This document shows positions 1 to 8,291 of a DNA stretch of 64,000 bases, one piece after another. A model generated the notes under the pieces. That model was not told the origin of the DNA and did no database searches. It saw nothing but the letters and a program-made list of their open reading frames with translations. The stretch's first letter is position 1, and each line of letters begins with the position of its first letter. The position numbers were made by a program, and so were the translations under genes. The DNA lies in NCBI RefSeq assembly GCF_934371575.1, contig NZ_CAKRNY010000016.1, forward strand, positions 9,318 through 73,317, read 5' to 3'. Origin of the DNA: an uncultured Blautia sp. Its GTDB lineage: Bacteria > Bacillota > Clostridia > Lachnospirales > Lachnospiraceae.

Positions 1-438
1 AAAGGATTCTTCAGCACATTTCTCCAGCTCGCCTCTCTGTGCATATGCAATATACTGCATTACATTTAAGTCCTGGGTACATGCTTTTGTACATGCATTA
101 CAGCCGATACAGCTGTAAATTTCAGGATAAAGCTCCATCATTACCTGCTGGTTTGGCTGAAGCTCTTCCATATTGTAAATTCTCTTGTCTGTAGGGAAAA
201 ATGGGATACTTGCCACATACATGCCTTCCTGTACCTGTGTCTGACAGGCAAGACAGGTTTTCAGTTCGTTGTCGCCTTTGATTCTGTAGATTGTGGCGCA
301 GGCGCCGCAGAAGCCGTGACGGCAGCCGCAGCCGCGTTTTAAAGTGTATCCGGCGTATTCCATGGCCGTCATAATGGTCAGGTCAGCTGGTACGGTGTAT
401 TTTTTACCGAAGAAATATACGTTTACCATATTTTCCAT
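1..438 (-). CDS. 2Fe-2S/4Fe-4S electron-transfer protein, fumarate reductase FrdB/SdhB-like (3' end missing)
   Basis: The frame is open from an ATG at 438 to the window edge (146 codons). An N-terminal plant-type [2Fe-2S] domain has the cysteine set CGCRHGFCGAC around residues 37-47 and CLAC about 15 residues later. It is followed by a 4Fe-4S motif CIGCNACTKAC near residues 113-123. This 2Fe-2S plus 4Fe-4S order is that of the iron-sulfur subunit of fumarate reductase/succinate dehydrogenase and of related soluble reductases, so the protein probably passes electrons to a flavoprotein encoded beyond the edge. It lies downstream of flxA on the same strand, separated by a structured 270-nt gap, and is plausibly part of the same Hdr/Flx operon. 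Its true partner and substrate cannot be seen. Confidence 0.75.
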   Translation of the reverse strand, partial: MENMVNVYFFGKKYTVPADLTIMTAMEYAGYTLKRGCGCRHGFCGACATIYRIKGDNELKTCLACQTQVQEGMYVASIPFFPTDKRIYNMEELQPNQQVMMELYPEIYSCIGCNACTKACTQDLNVMQYIAYAQRGELEKCAEESF

Positions 439-482
439 GTTGGGAGTTCCTTTCTTCTACTTATGCCAGAGGGACGCCTTGT

Positions 483-648
483 GAAATGGGTATCTCGCAC
501 GTGCCCGTCGCAACGCTCTGCTGAACTAATCGCTAACTACGACTAAGACGCTCAGGAATGCCTTCGCGCCTAAGTCTTCGTAAGCGCTGGATTTCAGCGC
601 CGCTAAAACCGCTCCTGAAATGGGCAGCTTAGCGAGATACCCATTTCC
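483..648. repeat. Structured intergenic element with perfect 16-bp terminal inverted repeats
   Basis: The arm GAAATGGGTATCTCGC at 483-498 is exactly complementary to 632-647. Between them is a nested ATTTCAG/CTGAAAT stem near 593-619 and a copy of the motif TGAAATGGG in direct orientation at 615-624. The element fills the gap between flxA and the Fe-S gene and has no convincing ORF. It could be a small non-autonomous mobile repeat (MITE/REP type) or a structured intercistronic RNA. Confidence 0.6.
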
Positions 649-709
649 CAAGTCTGTGTACTGGCAATAACTGATTCATTTATTCGAAAGTTTCTTAAGA
701 TTAAAAAAT

Positions 710-1564
710 TTAGTACTCGTCAGGTAACTGATCTATCTCATCCATTCTAAATACCGGACCGTCTTTGCAGACATATTTAGATCCAATATTGCAGCGTCCA
801 CATTTACCAATACCGCACTTCATACGAAGCTCCAGTGTTGTGTAAACCTGGGTTCTTGTAAATCCAAGCTCCTCAAGTCCCTGAAGTACGAATTTGATCA
901 TGATTGGCGGTCCACAGACTAACGCAACTTTGTTAGTGTCGAAACCAATTTCTTTCAAATAGGTTGGTACGAAACCAACATGTCCGTCCCAGCCTTCCTG
1001 CTCACGGTCGATGGTCAGGTAGACGTTTACGTCTTTTGCATTCATCCACACTTCCTGGATCTCTTTTAATTTTACAAGATCGTCTGCAGAACGGGAACCG
1101 TAAAGAATGTCTACAGTGCCGTAGTCATCACGGTTGTCCAGCACGTAATTGATCACGGAACGAAGTGGTGCAAGACCGATACCTCCAGCGATAAAGAGAA
1201 GATTTTTGCCTTTCAGCTTATCCTCTACCGGGAAATGGTTTCCGTATGGTCCGCGGACTGTGATCTCATCTCCCACCTGAAGGCTGTGAAGATAAGAGGT
1301 CAGCTCACCACATTTCTTAATACTGAATTCCTGATACTCTTTATTTGTAGGAGAGGAAGTAATGGAAAACATACCTTCGCTTACACCTGGGGCACAGACC
1401 ATGGCACACTGGCCAGGCATATGTTCAAAAAGCTTCCCTCCATCCGGTGCAGTTACGCAGAAGGTTTTTACATCCGGTGTCTCCTCGTGAATGTCTGTGA
1501 TCACGCCAACCTGCGGGATCAGAGTATCCAGAGTATAATTTTTATGACAGGTACACTCGCTCAT
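710..1564 (-). CDS. flxA: FlxA-like FAD/NAD(H)-binding oxidoreductase subunit
   Basis: This 284-aa protein has a ferredoxin-reductase fold. An N-terminal FAD domain carries the FSITSSP segment (about residue 68). An NAD(P)-binding domain carries GGIGLAPLRSVI (about residue 127). A C-terminal cysteine cluster CGIGKCGRC ... YVC resembles the [2Fe-2S] site of dihydroorotate dehydrogenase PyrK. It belongs with the anaerobic sulfite reductase AsrB / hydrogenase gamma family. In known FlxABCD-HdrABC complexes FlxA takes electrons from NADH and passes them to FlxB, FlxC, FlxD and HdrA. Its start overlaps the flxB stop (ATGA), showing translational coupling. The assignment as flxA rests on order and partners; AsrB is the main alternative, but no sulfite reductase subunit is present. 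Confidence 0.8.
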   Translation of the reverse strand: MSECTCHKNYTLDTLIPQVGVITDIHEETPDVKTFCVTAPDGGKLFEHMPGQCAMVCAPGVSEGMFSITSSPTNKEYQEFSIKKCGELTSYLHSLQVGDEITVRGPYGNHFPVEDKLKGKNLLFIAGGIGLAPLRSVINYVLDNRDDYGTVDILYGSRSADDLVKLKEIQEVWMNAKDVNVYLTIDREQEGWDGHVGFVPTYLKEIGFDTNKVALVCGPPIMIKFVLQGLEELGFTRTQVYTTLELRMKCGIGKCGRCNIGSKYVCKDGPVFRMDEIDQLPDEY

Positions 1565-2625
1565 TACTTTTCACCTCCATGCTTTTCAAAAGCCTTGATC
1601 ACCTTCACAATATTTAAAGATGACGGACATTTTTCCACGCAGCGACCACAGCCTACACAGGAGTACATACCATCGTTGTTCGCAGGGAAATATACAAGCT
1701 TGTGCATAAATCTCTGGCGGAATCTCTGCAGCTGGCTGGTACGGTTGTTTCCGTGAGCCATCATTGTGAAATCAGAATACATACAGGAATCCCAGCAGCG
1801 ATAACGTTTTACGCCGTGTCCTGTGTCATAATCCTTGATGTCATAGCACTGGCAGGTCGGACATACAAAGGTACAGGTTCCGCATGCCAGACATGGTTTA
1901 TATAAAGTCTCCCAGACAGGAGAACCAAATTTTTCATCTGTGGCATTTCCGTCCCATCCCTCCAGGGAAAGATGGCTATATGGAAGTTTTTCCACAATGG
2001 CTCTGATTGCTTCTTTTTCCGCATCCACTTTTGCCTGATCGTTATCAGCCGGGGTAAGAAGTTCTTTTACTGCTTCTGTAAGAGCCTCTCCTTTTTCCGT
2101 AAGGGCTTTCCAATAAAGGCTTCCCTCCACCATCCAGGCTGCCACATCGACAATGCCTTTTACATCAGCGTCAGCTTCCGGATCTGCTGCATCTGTTCCA
2201 AAAACCTTACAGAAACAGGATTCCTCCGGCTCGTGACAAGCCATGGCAACGATGGTTCCATGGTCTCTTCTTGCTGCGTAGAAGGTATCAACAGGATCAG
2301 CAAGGAAAACCTTATCCAGAACTGCAACACCTTTTACATCGCAGGCCTTCATGCCAAATACAACAAACGGACGGCTTCTCAGCTCTTCCGGCTCTACTGT
2401 CAGCTTCTTTCCATCACGGACAACGGTATAAAGAGTCTCGCTCTGTGGGAAAAAGGCATCTTTACCGGATTTTACGGTTTTCAAGGTCTCAAAGTCTGCC
2501 TCTTCTCCCTCATTCCAAAGGCCGAAGTTGGTCTGTCCTGCCTTTTTGATCGGAAGGAGCAGATCCTGGCTTTCTGCGATTTTCCGGAATAATGCTTCCA
2601 GATTTTCTTTTTCAATCTTATACAT
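1564..2625 (-). CDS. flxB: FlxB-like 4Fe-4S dicluster subunit (AsrA/HydB family)
   Basis: 353 aa. The N-terminal two thirds have the AsrA/sulfhydrogenase-beta fold (GMKACDVKGVAVLD near residue 92). Two C-terminal ferredoxin-like cluster sites follow: CLACGTCTFVCPTC near 245 and CVGCGRCVEKC near 325. The protein should be an electron wire between the flavin subunit FlxA and the rest of the complex. It sits 3 nt after flxC and overlaps flxA, so the genes are co-translated. The family also contains sulfite-reductase and hydrogenase subunits; the hdrABC neighbourhood is what points to the Flx type. Confidence 0.78.
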   Translation of the reverse strand: MYKIEKENLEALFRKIAESQDLLLPIKKAGQTNFGLWNEGEEADFETLKTVKSGKDAFFPQSETLYTVVRDGKKLTVEPEELRSRPFVVFGMKACDVKGVAVLDKVFLADPVDTFYAARRDHGTIVAMACHEPEESCFCKVFGTDAADPEADADVKGIVDVAAWMVEGSLYWKALTEKGEALTEAVKELLTPADNDQAKVDAEKEAIRAIVEKLPYSHLSLEGWDGNATDEKFGSPVWETLYKPCLACGTCTFVCPTCQCYDIKDYDTGHGVKRYRCWDSCMYSDFTMMAHGNNRTSQLQRFRQRFMHKLVYFPANNDGMYSCVGCGRCVEKCPSSLNIVKVIKAFEKHGGEK

Positions 2626-2628
2626 ACA

Positions 2629-3603
2629 TTATCCCCTTTCTGCCACTACACCTGGCTCTACATCATCAAATGTAAAGCTGGTCAGCGGACCCTTTGACTC
2701 TGCATCTGCGCCAGCCTGATATTCGCCGTAGAAGGTATCAATATCCTTGATAAATTTACGGTTAAACAGATGAAGGGGAATTCCCTGTGGGCAGACACGG
2801 CTGCACTCGCCGCAGTCTGTACATCTTCCTGCAACGTGGAAGGCACGGATAATGTTGAACATTTTCTCTTCGAAGGAATCCACATTTGCCTTCTGTGCAC
2901 TGTCAAACTTGGTGCTGTCGAATACACATTTACGGCAGCTGCATGCCGGGCAGGCATTTCTGCAGGCGTTGCAGCGGATACATTTGCTCAGCTCCTTCTG
3001 GAAAAATGCGAAGCGCTCTTCCGGGCTCATTTTCTCAATTCTTTCAACCTCTGCGAAACGGTCTGCATCCTTTGTATCCTTGGATTCGCCGATGATCTCG
3101 TCATAGATCATGTGCTCTTTTCCTTTGCATACGTGACAGCGTTCCAGCATAGCCTCCTTGTAAGCAACTGTTTTGTCACCATAGATTGTGGAAATGTTAA
3201 GCGTTTCACAATCATCTGTGATTTCAGCACCGGAAATGCTCTGGATTCCTTTGATTCCCATTTTACGAAGCTTCTCTACATCCAGCTTGCCTTTACATCC
3301 AACACCGATGATGTAGGCTTTTTCGCGGTCTACACGGTGCTCCTTGATCAGCTGGTTAAAGCTGTAGGTATCACAAGGCTTCAGACAGACAAGGGTTTTG
3401 CCCTCTAATTTGGAAGCCTCGATCATCATTTTACTTAAGTTCTGTCCGCAGAAACCATTGTAGACAAATTCATCCAGGCTTTCTGCGGTCTCGAAATATG
3501 CTGCTTCCGGATTGTAAGGCAGGTCTCCGGCTTTCCAGCCAAGAACACGTGCTACGGTTCCGTCAGCCAGCAGTTCTTTTGCACGGGCGATCAGTTCCTG
3601 CAT
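2629..3603 (-). CDS. flxC: FlxC-like iron-sulfur subunit
   Basis: 324 aa. The N-terminal part resembles the coenzyme F420 hydrogenase/dehydrogenase beta (FrhB) domain, with conserved cysteines in LVCLKPCDT and GVGCKGK. The C-terminal part carries a cysteine-rich cluster site CIRCNACRNACPACSCRKC near residue 208 and a second, CTDCGECSRVCP, near residue 262. It overlaps the end of flxD by 13 nt and is followed by flxB. In the Flx-Hdr scheme it relays electrons within the NADH-oxidising module. No catalytic site of its own is evident. Confidence 0.75.
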   Translation of the reverse strand: MQELIARAKELLADGTVARVLGWKAGDLPYNPEAAYFETAESLDEFVYNGFCGQNLSKMMIEASKLEGKTLVCLKPCDTYSFNQLIKEHRVDREKAYIIGVGCKGKLDVEKLRKMGIKGIQSISGAEITDDCETLNISTIYGDKTVAYKEAMLERCHVCKGKEHMIYDEIIGESKDTKDADRFAEVERIEKMSPEERFAFFQKELSKCIRCNACRNACPACSCRKCVFDSTKFDSAQKANVDSFEEKMFNIIRAFHVAGRCTDCGECSRVCPQGIPLHLFNRKFIKDIDTFYGEYQAGADAESKGPLTSFTFDDVEPGVVAERG

Positions 3604-4034
3604 CTTAAATCCTCCAATCTGACGTTTTTACCCAGAGAATAGATTTTTTCCACAAATTCATTCATAGTCTGGGAGAATTTTACACCTTCTGCGGCAGATA
3701 CCCACTCTACACGGGTACGGCCGTTTTCCACACCGATGAAATCCAGCATGGAGAAAAGAAGGGTCATACGTCTTCTCGCGTAATAGTTTCCGGTTGTGTA
3801 ATGGCAGTCTCCCGGGTGGCAGCCGCACATGATCACGCCGTCAGCACCTTTTTCAAAGGCACGGAGGATAAACATTGGATTTACACGGCAGGAGCATGGT
3901 ACGCGGATGATCTTTACATCAGCCGGATAAGAAAGACGGCTGCTTCCTGCAAGGTCTGCACCTGCGTAGCTGCACCAGTTACAGCAGAATGCCACGATCT
4001 TCGGTCTGAATTCTTCTTTTGCTTCTATCGACAT
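3591..4034 (-). CDS. flxD: FlxD / MvhD-family [2Fe-2S] electron-transfer subunit
   Basis: 147 aa from the ATG at 4034, which overlaps the hdrA stop. An upstream ATG at 4133 would force a long overlap inside hdrA and lies before the conserved start. Family hallmarks are KIVAFCCNWCSYAGAD at the N terminus, VPCSCRVNP in the middle and CGCHPGDCHY near residue 72. MvhD-type proteins dock on HdrA and deliver electrons from a hydrogenase, formate dehydrogenase or, as inferred here, the NADH-oxidising FlxABC module. Position between hdrA and flxC fits this exactly. Confidence 0.88.
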   Translation of the reverse strand: MSIEAKEEFRPKIVAFCCNWCSYAGADLAGSSRLSYPADVKIIRVPCSCRVNPMFILRAFEKGADGVIMCGCHPGDCHYTTGNYYARRRMTLLFSMLDFIGVENGRTRVEWVSAAEGVKFSQTMNEFVEKIYSLGKNVRLEDLRCRN

Positions 4035-6013
4035 ATTGCATCTACCTCCGCTAAAATCTGTCTGTTGGAGAATCCCTGGAGATCCATTGCTCCGGACGGG
4101 CAGGTTACGGTACATGCACCACAGCCCTGGCAAAGAGCATTGTTTACAACAGCAATTCTTCTTGTCTCACGGATTCCGTGGTCATTTACCTGTTTTTCCT
4201 CATAGGAGATCGCACCATACGGACACACATTTGCACACTGGGAGCATCCGTTGCAAAGAAGCTCGTCAGAATGTGCCGTACATGGATTGGTGGTCAGCTT
4301 GTCTTTTGCAAGAAGGCCGATTGCCTTTACTGCTGCTGCGCCAGCCTGTGCAACTGTCTCCGGAATATCCTTTGGTCCCTGGCATACACCGGAAAGGAAA
4401 ATACCGGCTGTAGGGGACTCTACCGGACGAAGCTTTGCATGTGCCTCTGTGAGGAAGTTGTTGGTATCAATACTTGCGGTAAGCATAGTTGCAATTTTTC
4501 TGACATCCTTGTTTGGCTCGATGGCAGCTGCAAGAACCACCATGTCAGCTTCCATAAGGATCTGTTTATTTTCAAGCAGGTCAGAAGCCTGGACCATAAG
4601 AGTTCCATCCGGCTGTGGGATTACCTTTCCAACCTGTCCTTTTACATAATTTACTCCGTAATCTTCAACAGCTCTTCTGTAGAACTCATCGAAGTTTTTA
4701 CCTGGAGTACGAACGTCAATGTAGAAAACAGTTACATTTGTATCCGGATATTTGTCACGGATCAGCATTGCATGTTTTGCAGTGTACATACAGCAGATCT
4801 TGGAGCAGTAGCTCTTTCCTCTTTCATCAGAGCAACGGCTTCCCACACACTGTACGAATACAATGTTCTTCGGAGCTTTTCCATCGGAAAGTCTCTCAAG
4901 ATGGCCTTTTGTAGGTCCTGCTGCATTCATGATACGTTCAAGCTCAAGAGAGGTGATAACATCCTTGCTCTGGCTGTAAGCGTACTCATCATATTTATCC
5001 AGCGGAATCACGTCAAAACCGGTTGCAACCACAATTGCACCGTATTTCTGTGTAACGATCTCATCCTTCTGCTCATAATCGATTGCACCTGCAGCACAAA
5101 CCTTGGAGCAGACACCGCATTTTCCGGTTTTAAACTTGGTACAATGCTCACGGTCGATTACCGGAACATTTGGGATAGCCTGAGCGAACGGAATGTAGAT
5201 AGCACTTCTGTTGTTCAGACCGCGGTTAAATTCGTTTGGATTTTTCTTGGACGGACATTTCTCAGAACAAACACCGCATCCGGTACATTTGCTCATATCC
5301 ACGCTTCTTGCTTTCTTGCGGATATCAACGGTAAAGTCACCTACAAAGCCGCTTACCTTCTCAACCTCACTGTATGTATAGATGTTGATTTTCTCGTGTG
5401 CTGCTGCCTCTACCATCTTTGGTGTAAGGATACATGCAGAACAGTCCAGTGTTGGGAAAGTCTTGTCAAGCTGGGACATTCTTCCACCGATACTTGGAAG
5501 CTTCTCCACAATATCAACCTCATAACCAGCCTCTGCAATGTCAAGGGCTGACTGGATTCCGGCAATACCTCCGCCGATTACAAGAGCCCGTTTGGTTACA
5601 AGGCTCTCGCCTGGCTGAAGAGGAGCGTCCAGATTTACTTTTGCGATTGCGGCTCTTGCAAGGATCACTGCCTTTAAGGTAGCCTCTTCCATATCCTTGT
5701 GGATCCAGGAGCAATGCTCACGGATATTGGCAATCTCTACCATATATGGGTTTAAGCCCGCTTTCTGTGCTGCCTTTCTAAAGGTAGCCTCATGCATACG
5801 CGGGGAACAGGAACAGACTACGATTCCTGTCAGATTTTTTTCATGGATGGCGTTAATGATCTTGGCCTGTCCTGCTTCGGAGCACATGTACTGATAATCC
5901 TCTGCATGAACAACACCTGGCTCTTTTGCTGCCATCTCTACTACTTTTTTTACATCAACTGTGGCTGCAATATTGGTACCACAATGACATACGAATACAC
6001 CTATTCTCTGCAC
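4025..6013 (-). CDS. hdrA: HdrA, flavin-containing electron-bifurcating subunit
   Basis: About 662 aa from a GTG at 6013. That codon has a perfect AGGAGG site 8-9 nt upstream, whereas the in-frame ATG at 6046 would overlap hdrC. Features in order: N-terminal FVCHCGTN cluster region; CSCSPRMHEATF near residue 70; FAD-binding GGGIAGIQSALD near residue 145; the HdrA signature LDCSACILTPKM near 190; ferredoxin-type clusters CTGCGVCSEKCP and CGVCSKVC; C-terminal clusters CNGCSQCANVCP and CQGCGACTVTCP. HdrA splits an electron pair between a low-potential acceptor (ferredoxin) and a high-potential one (HdrB substrate). It is full length and coupled to hdrC upstream and flxD downstream. Confidence 0.92.
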   Translation of the reverse strand: MQRIGVFVCHCGTNIAATVDVKKVVEMAAKEPGVVHAEDYQYMCSEAGQAKIINAIHEKNLTGIVVCSCSPRMHEATFRKAAQKAGLNPYMVEIANIREHCSWIHKDMEEATLKAVILARAAIAKVNLDAPLQPGESLVTKRALVIGGGIAGIQSALDIAEAGYEVDIVEKLPSIGGRMSQLDKTFPTLDCSACILTPKMVEAAAHEKINIYTYSEVEKVSGFVGDFTVDIRKKARSVDMSKCTGCGVCSEKCPSKKNPNEFNRGLNNRSAIYIPFAQAIPNVPVIDREHCTKFKTGKCGVCSKVCAAGAIDYEQKDEIVTQKYGAIVVATGFDVIPLDKYDEYAYSQSKDVITSLELERIMNAAGPTKGHLERLSDGKAPKNIVFVQCVGSRCSDERGKSYCSKICCMYTAKHAMLIRDKYPDTNVTVFYIDVRTPGKNFDEFYRRAVEDYGVNYVKGQVGKVIPQPDGTLMVQASDLLENKQILMEADMVVLAAAIEPNKDVRKIATMLTASIDTNNFLTEAHAKLRPVESPTAGIFLSGVCQGPKDIPETVAQAGAAAVKAIGLLAKDKLTTNPCTAHSDELLCNGCSQCANVCPYGAISYEEKQVNDHGIRETRRIAVVNNALCQGCGACTVTCPSGAMDLQGFSNRQILAEVDAICR

Positions 6014-6020
6014 CTGTTTC

Positions 6021-6422
6021 TCACCTCCTGTATCTTCTGAATGCACTTACCAGCAGCTGCTGCGGTGTTTCTTCATCAAGCAGCTCCGGAATTTCGTCTG
6101 CGGGCAGATAGTTCTGCCCACGCTCGCGGACAACCAGCTGTCTGGCTGCGTCGATCAGTTTTCCCGGTTTTACATCTCTTGGACAGCGTTCTACACATGC
6201 AAAGCAGGAGAGGCATTTCCATAAGGATTTTGACTGTGCAAGGGCTTCAATATCGCCGTTCTGTACATAAGTTACAAACTGGTGAGGCTTGATATCCATC
6301 TCGTTAAATGCAGGACAGGTTGCAGAGCATTTGCCGCATTTCATACATTTCAAGGGATTTACTCCGGAAATTTCTTTGATTCGTTCTGCTGCATTCTGGG
6401 CATTTCCATATGTATAAGCCAT
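6021..6422 (-). CDS. hdrC: HdrC, 4Fe-4S ferredoxin-like subunit
   Basis: 133 aa. Two classical 4Fe-4S motifs, CMKCGKCSATCPA near residue 26 and CLSCFACVERCP near residue 69, match HdrC, which links HdrA to HdrB. Its start shares a base with the hdrB stop (TAATG), and hdrA follows after 7 nt. The length is normal for a stand-alone HdrC. It is soluble, with no membrane segment. Confidence 0.9.
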   Translation of the reverse strand: MAYTYGNAQNAAERIKEISGVNPLKCMKCGKCSATCPAFNEMDIKPHQFVTYVQNGDIEALAQSKSLWKCLSCFACVERCPRDVKPGKLIDAARQLVVRERGQNYLPADEIPELLDEETPQQLLVSAFRRYRR

Positions 6423-7216
6423 TACTTCGCCACCTCCTCTTTTACTCCGAGAGCTTCTGCAAGAAGTTCTGTAAAATAGTAAACAGGAAGAGCACCGGTT
6501 CCGTTCTTTTTCAGGTTATACATGCAAAGTGGACAGGCTGTGATCAGCATATCTGCTTCAAAGCCTTTTGCACTGTCCATGATCTTTTCGCACATGTTCT
6601 GTGCCATTTCTTTTTCCTTCAGGGAAATGTAGCCGCCGCAGCACTCATTGCGGTACGGATAGACAACTGGCTCGGCGCCAAGTGCACGGATGAAATCTTC
6701 TATAATAGTTGGATTTTCCGGATTATCAAATGCCATGATCTTTCCAGGTCTTAAAAGAAGGCAGCCATAATAGGCACCGATTTTTTTGCCGGTTAAAGGA
6801 TTTACCACTTTCTTTTTGATTTCATCAAATCCTACTTCATCACGGAGTACCTCCAGATAATGAAGGACATTTGTCTCTCCTTCGTATGGAGTATCCAGTT
6901 TCAGATAATTATTGACTCTTGTGCGGATGTCGTCCACATTTTTCATGTCGTCATTCACACGTTTGAGCACATGATGACAGGCTGAACAGACGGTGATCAG
7001 ATCCTGTCCTTTTTCTTTTGCATCATTTAAAGCACGGACGGAAGAAAGCTTGGTAGCAATTTCGTCACTGCCGAGGGGATATACCCCACCGCAGCACTGC
7101 CAGTCTTTAATTTCTTCCATTTCGAAGCCCAGTGCTTTTGCAGAAGCTCTGGCATATGCATCCAGGTCTTTTGCTTTATTTTTCAGGGTACATCCCGGAT
7201 AATAACTGTACTTCAT
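6422..7216 (-). CDS. hdrB: HdrB, CCG-domain disulfide-reductase-type subunit
   Basis: 264 aa from the ATG at 7216, preceded by a GGAAAGGA ribosome site; an ATG 18 nt upstream lacks one. Two CCG domains are visible. The first has YYPGCTLKN, WQCCGGVYPL and CSACHHVLK; the second has YYGCLLLRP, NECCGGYISL and CPLCMYN. In methanogens these bind the non-cubane 4Fe-4S clusters that reduce the CoM-CoB heterodisulfide. Bacteria lack those thiols, so the acceptor here is unknown (a protein disulfide such as DsrC, a small thiol, or fumarate have been considered for relatives). It follows the dehydrogenase gene by 21 nt. Confidence 0.9.
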   Translation of the reverse strand: MKYSYYPGCTLKNKAKDLDAYARASAKALGFEMEEIKDWQCCGGVYPLGSDEIATKLSSVRALNDAKEKGQDLITVCSACHHVLKRVNDDMKNVDDIRTRVNNYLKLDTPYEGETNVLHYLEVLRDEVGFDEIKKKVVNPLTGKKIGAYYGCLLLRPGKIMAFDNPENPTIIEDFIRALGAEPVVYPYRNECCGGYISLKEKEMAQNMCEKIMDSAKGFEADMLITACPLCMYNLKKNGTGALPVYYFTELLAEALGVKEEVAK

Positions 7217-7237
7217 GCTTTTTTTCCTTTCCAATTC

Positions 7238-8185
7238 TTACAATTCGATCTGTGCGATTACTTCTTTCAGGGAATCGGCACTCTTTTTCAGAAGCGCGAT
7301 TTCCTCTTTGTTCATGCGCATCTTAACTTTTCCCTGGATTCCGTTTGGTCCAACAAGGGTAAGGGTGCTCAGACACACATCTTCAATTCCGTATTCGCCG
7401 TGAAGCATAGAGGAAACAGTTGCAATGGAATCAGAAGCAGCCAGAAGCAATCCAACCAGCTGGCATACAGTTGCAGATACCGCATAGAAGGTTGCACCTT
7501 TTTTAGCAATAACCTGTCCGCCGGATTTCTGCACATACTCAAGCATTGCTTCTTTGTCAAGTGGTTTCACATCTTTACCATGTGCTTTCATTTCTTCATA
7601 ATACTCATCTGTACTGAGACCTGAAATATAAGCACCTGTCCATGGAATAAAAGAGGTATCACCGTGCTCACCGAAAACATAAGCGTGAATATTTCCCTGA
7701 GCTACTTTGAAATGCTCAGAAAGTCCGTAACGAAGTCTTGCTGTGTCAAGAATGGTTCCTGATCCCATGATCTGATTCTCCGGAAGACCGGAAATCTTTG
7801 TAAACACGTAAGTCATAATGTCTACCGGATTGCTTACGATAATATACTTTGCGTTTGGAGCTTCTTTCACGATCTGAGGAGTGATGCTCTTCAAAATATT
7901 TACGTTTGTCTGAGTAAGCTCGATTCTGGTCTGTCCAGGTTTACGGGCAATTCCGGATGTGATGATTACGATATCAGAATCTTTTGCATCTGCATAATCT
8001 CCCGCAGTCAAAGAAACAGGGCTTCTGAAGCAGGTTCCCTGCTCGATATCCATAACCTCTCCCTCTACCTTTTCCTTATTAATGTCAATAAGAACGATCT
8101 CAGACGCGATCTCATCATGTGCCAGTGTATAGGCAATTGTAGATCCAACGCTTCCTGCTCCGATAATAGTAATTTTGCTGCTCAT
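7238..8185 (-). CDS. NAD-dependent malate/lactate dehydrogenase (LDH/MDH superfamily)
   Basis: 315 aa with the Rossmann motif GAGSVGS near residue 9, NAD-binding acidic residue D34, active-site R87, D147, R150 and catalytic H174 in GEHGDTS. The substrate-selecting position before KPG in the mobile loop is Arg81 (GIARKPGQTR). Lactate dehydrogenases have Gln there and malate dehydrogenases have Arg, so oxaloacetate/malate is favoured. Other parts (GATFYA, EYGIEDV) look LDH-like, so specificity is not settled and no symbol is given. It heads the Hdr-Flx operon with an AAAGGAG site, suggesting it makes or consumes the NADH used by the complex. Confidence 0.85.
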   Translation of the reverse strand: MSSKITIIGAGSVGSTIAYTLAHDEIASEIVLIDINKEKVEGEVMDIEQGTCFRSPVSLTAGDYADAKDSDIVIITSGIARKPGQTRIELTQTNVNILKSITPQIVKEAPNAKYIIVSNPVDIMTYVFTKISGLPENQIMGSGTILDTARLRYGLSEHFKVAQGNIHAYVFGEHGDTSFIPWTGAYISGLSTDEYYEEMKAHGKDVKPLDKEAMLEYVQKSGGQVIAKKGATFYAVSATVCQLVGLLLAASDSIATVSSMLHGEYGIEDVCLSTLTLVGPNGIQGKVKMRMNKEEIALLKKSADSLKEVIAQIEL

Positions 8186-8213
8186 AATAAACTCCTTTCA
8201 TGGGGTTTGTGGG

Positions 8214-8222
8214 ATTATACCA
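8214..8222 (-). promoter_or_regulatory. Extended -10 promoter element for the mdh-hdr-flx operon
   Basis: On the minus strand this reads TGGTATAAT, a consensus extended -10, 29 nt upstream of the dehydrogenase start codon. No good -35 box is visible at the expected distance, which is usual for extended -10 promoters. Confidence 0.55.
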
Positions 8223-8291
8223 ACATTCGCACTTATTTTATTCTATTTACGTGGTTTTCATTGGTTTTCCCTGTGAGTTGTCCTTTGGTTT

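Noticed and set aside
1235..1756. 173-codon plus frame opposite flxA/flxB
   Set aside because: Antisense shadow across two well-supported genes.
710..2625. Anaerobic sulfite reductase asrAB
   Set aside because: AsrA/AsrB-like subunits are present, but there is no AsrC, and the hdrABC-mvhD neighbours fit the Flx-Hdr complex better.
4178..5551. Long plus-strand open frame opposite hdrA
   Set aside because: Cysteine- and leucine-rich antisense reading with no ribosome site; the minus frame encodes a complete HdrA.
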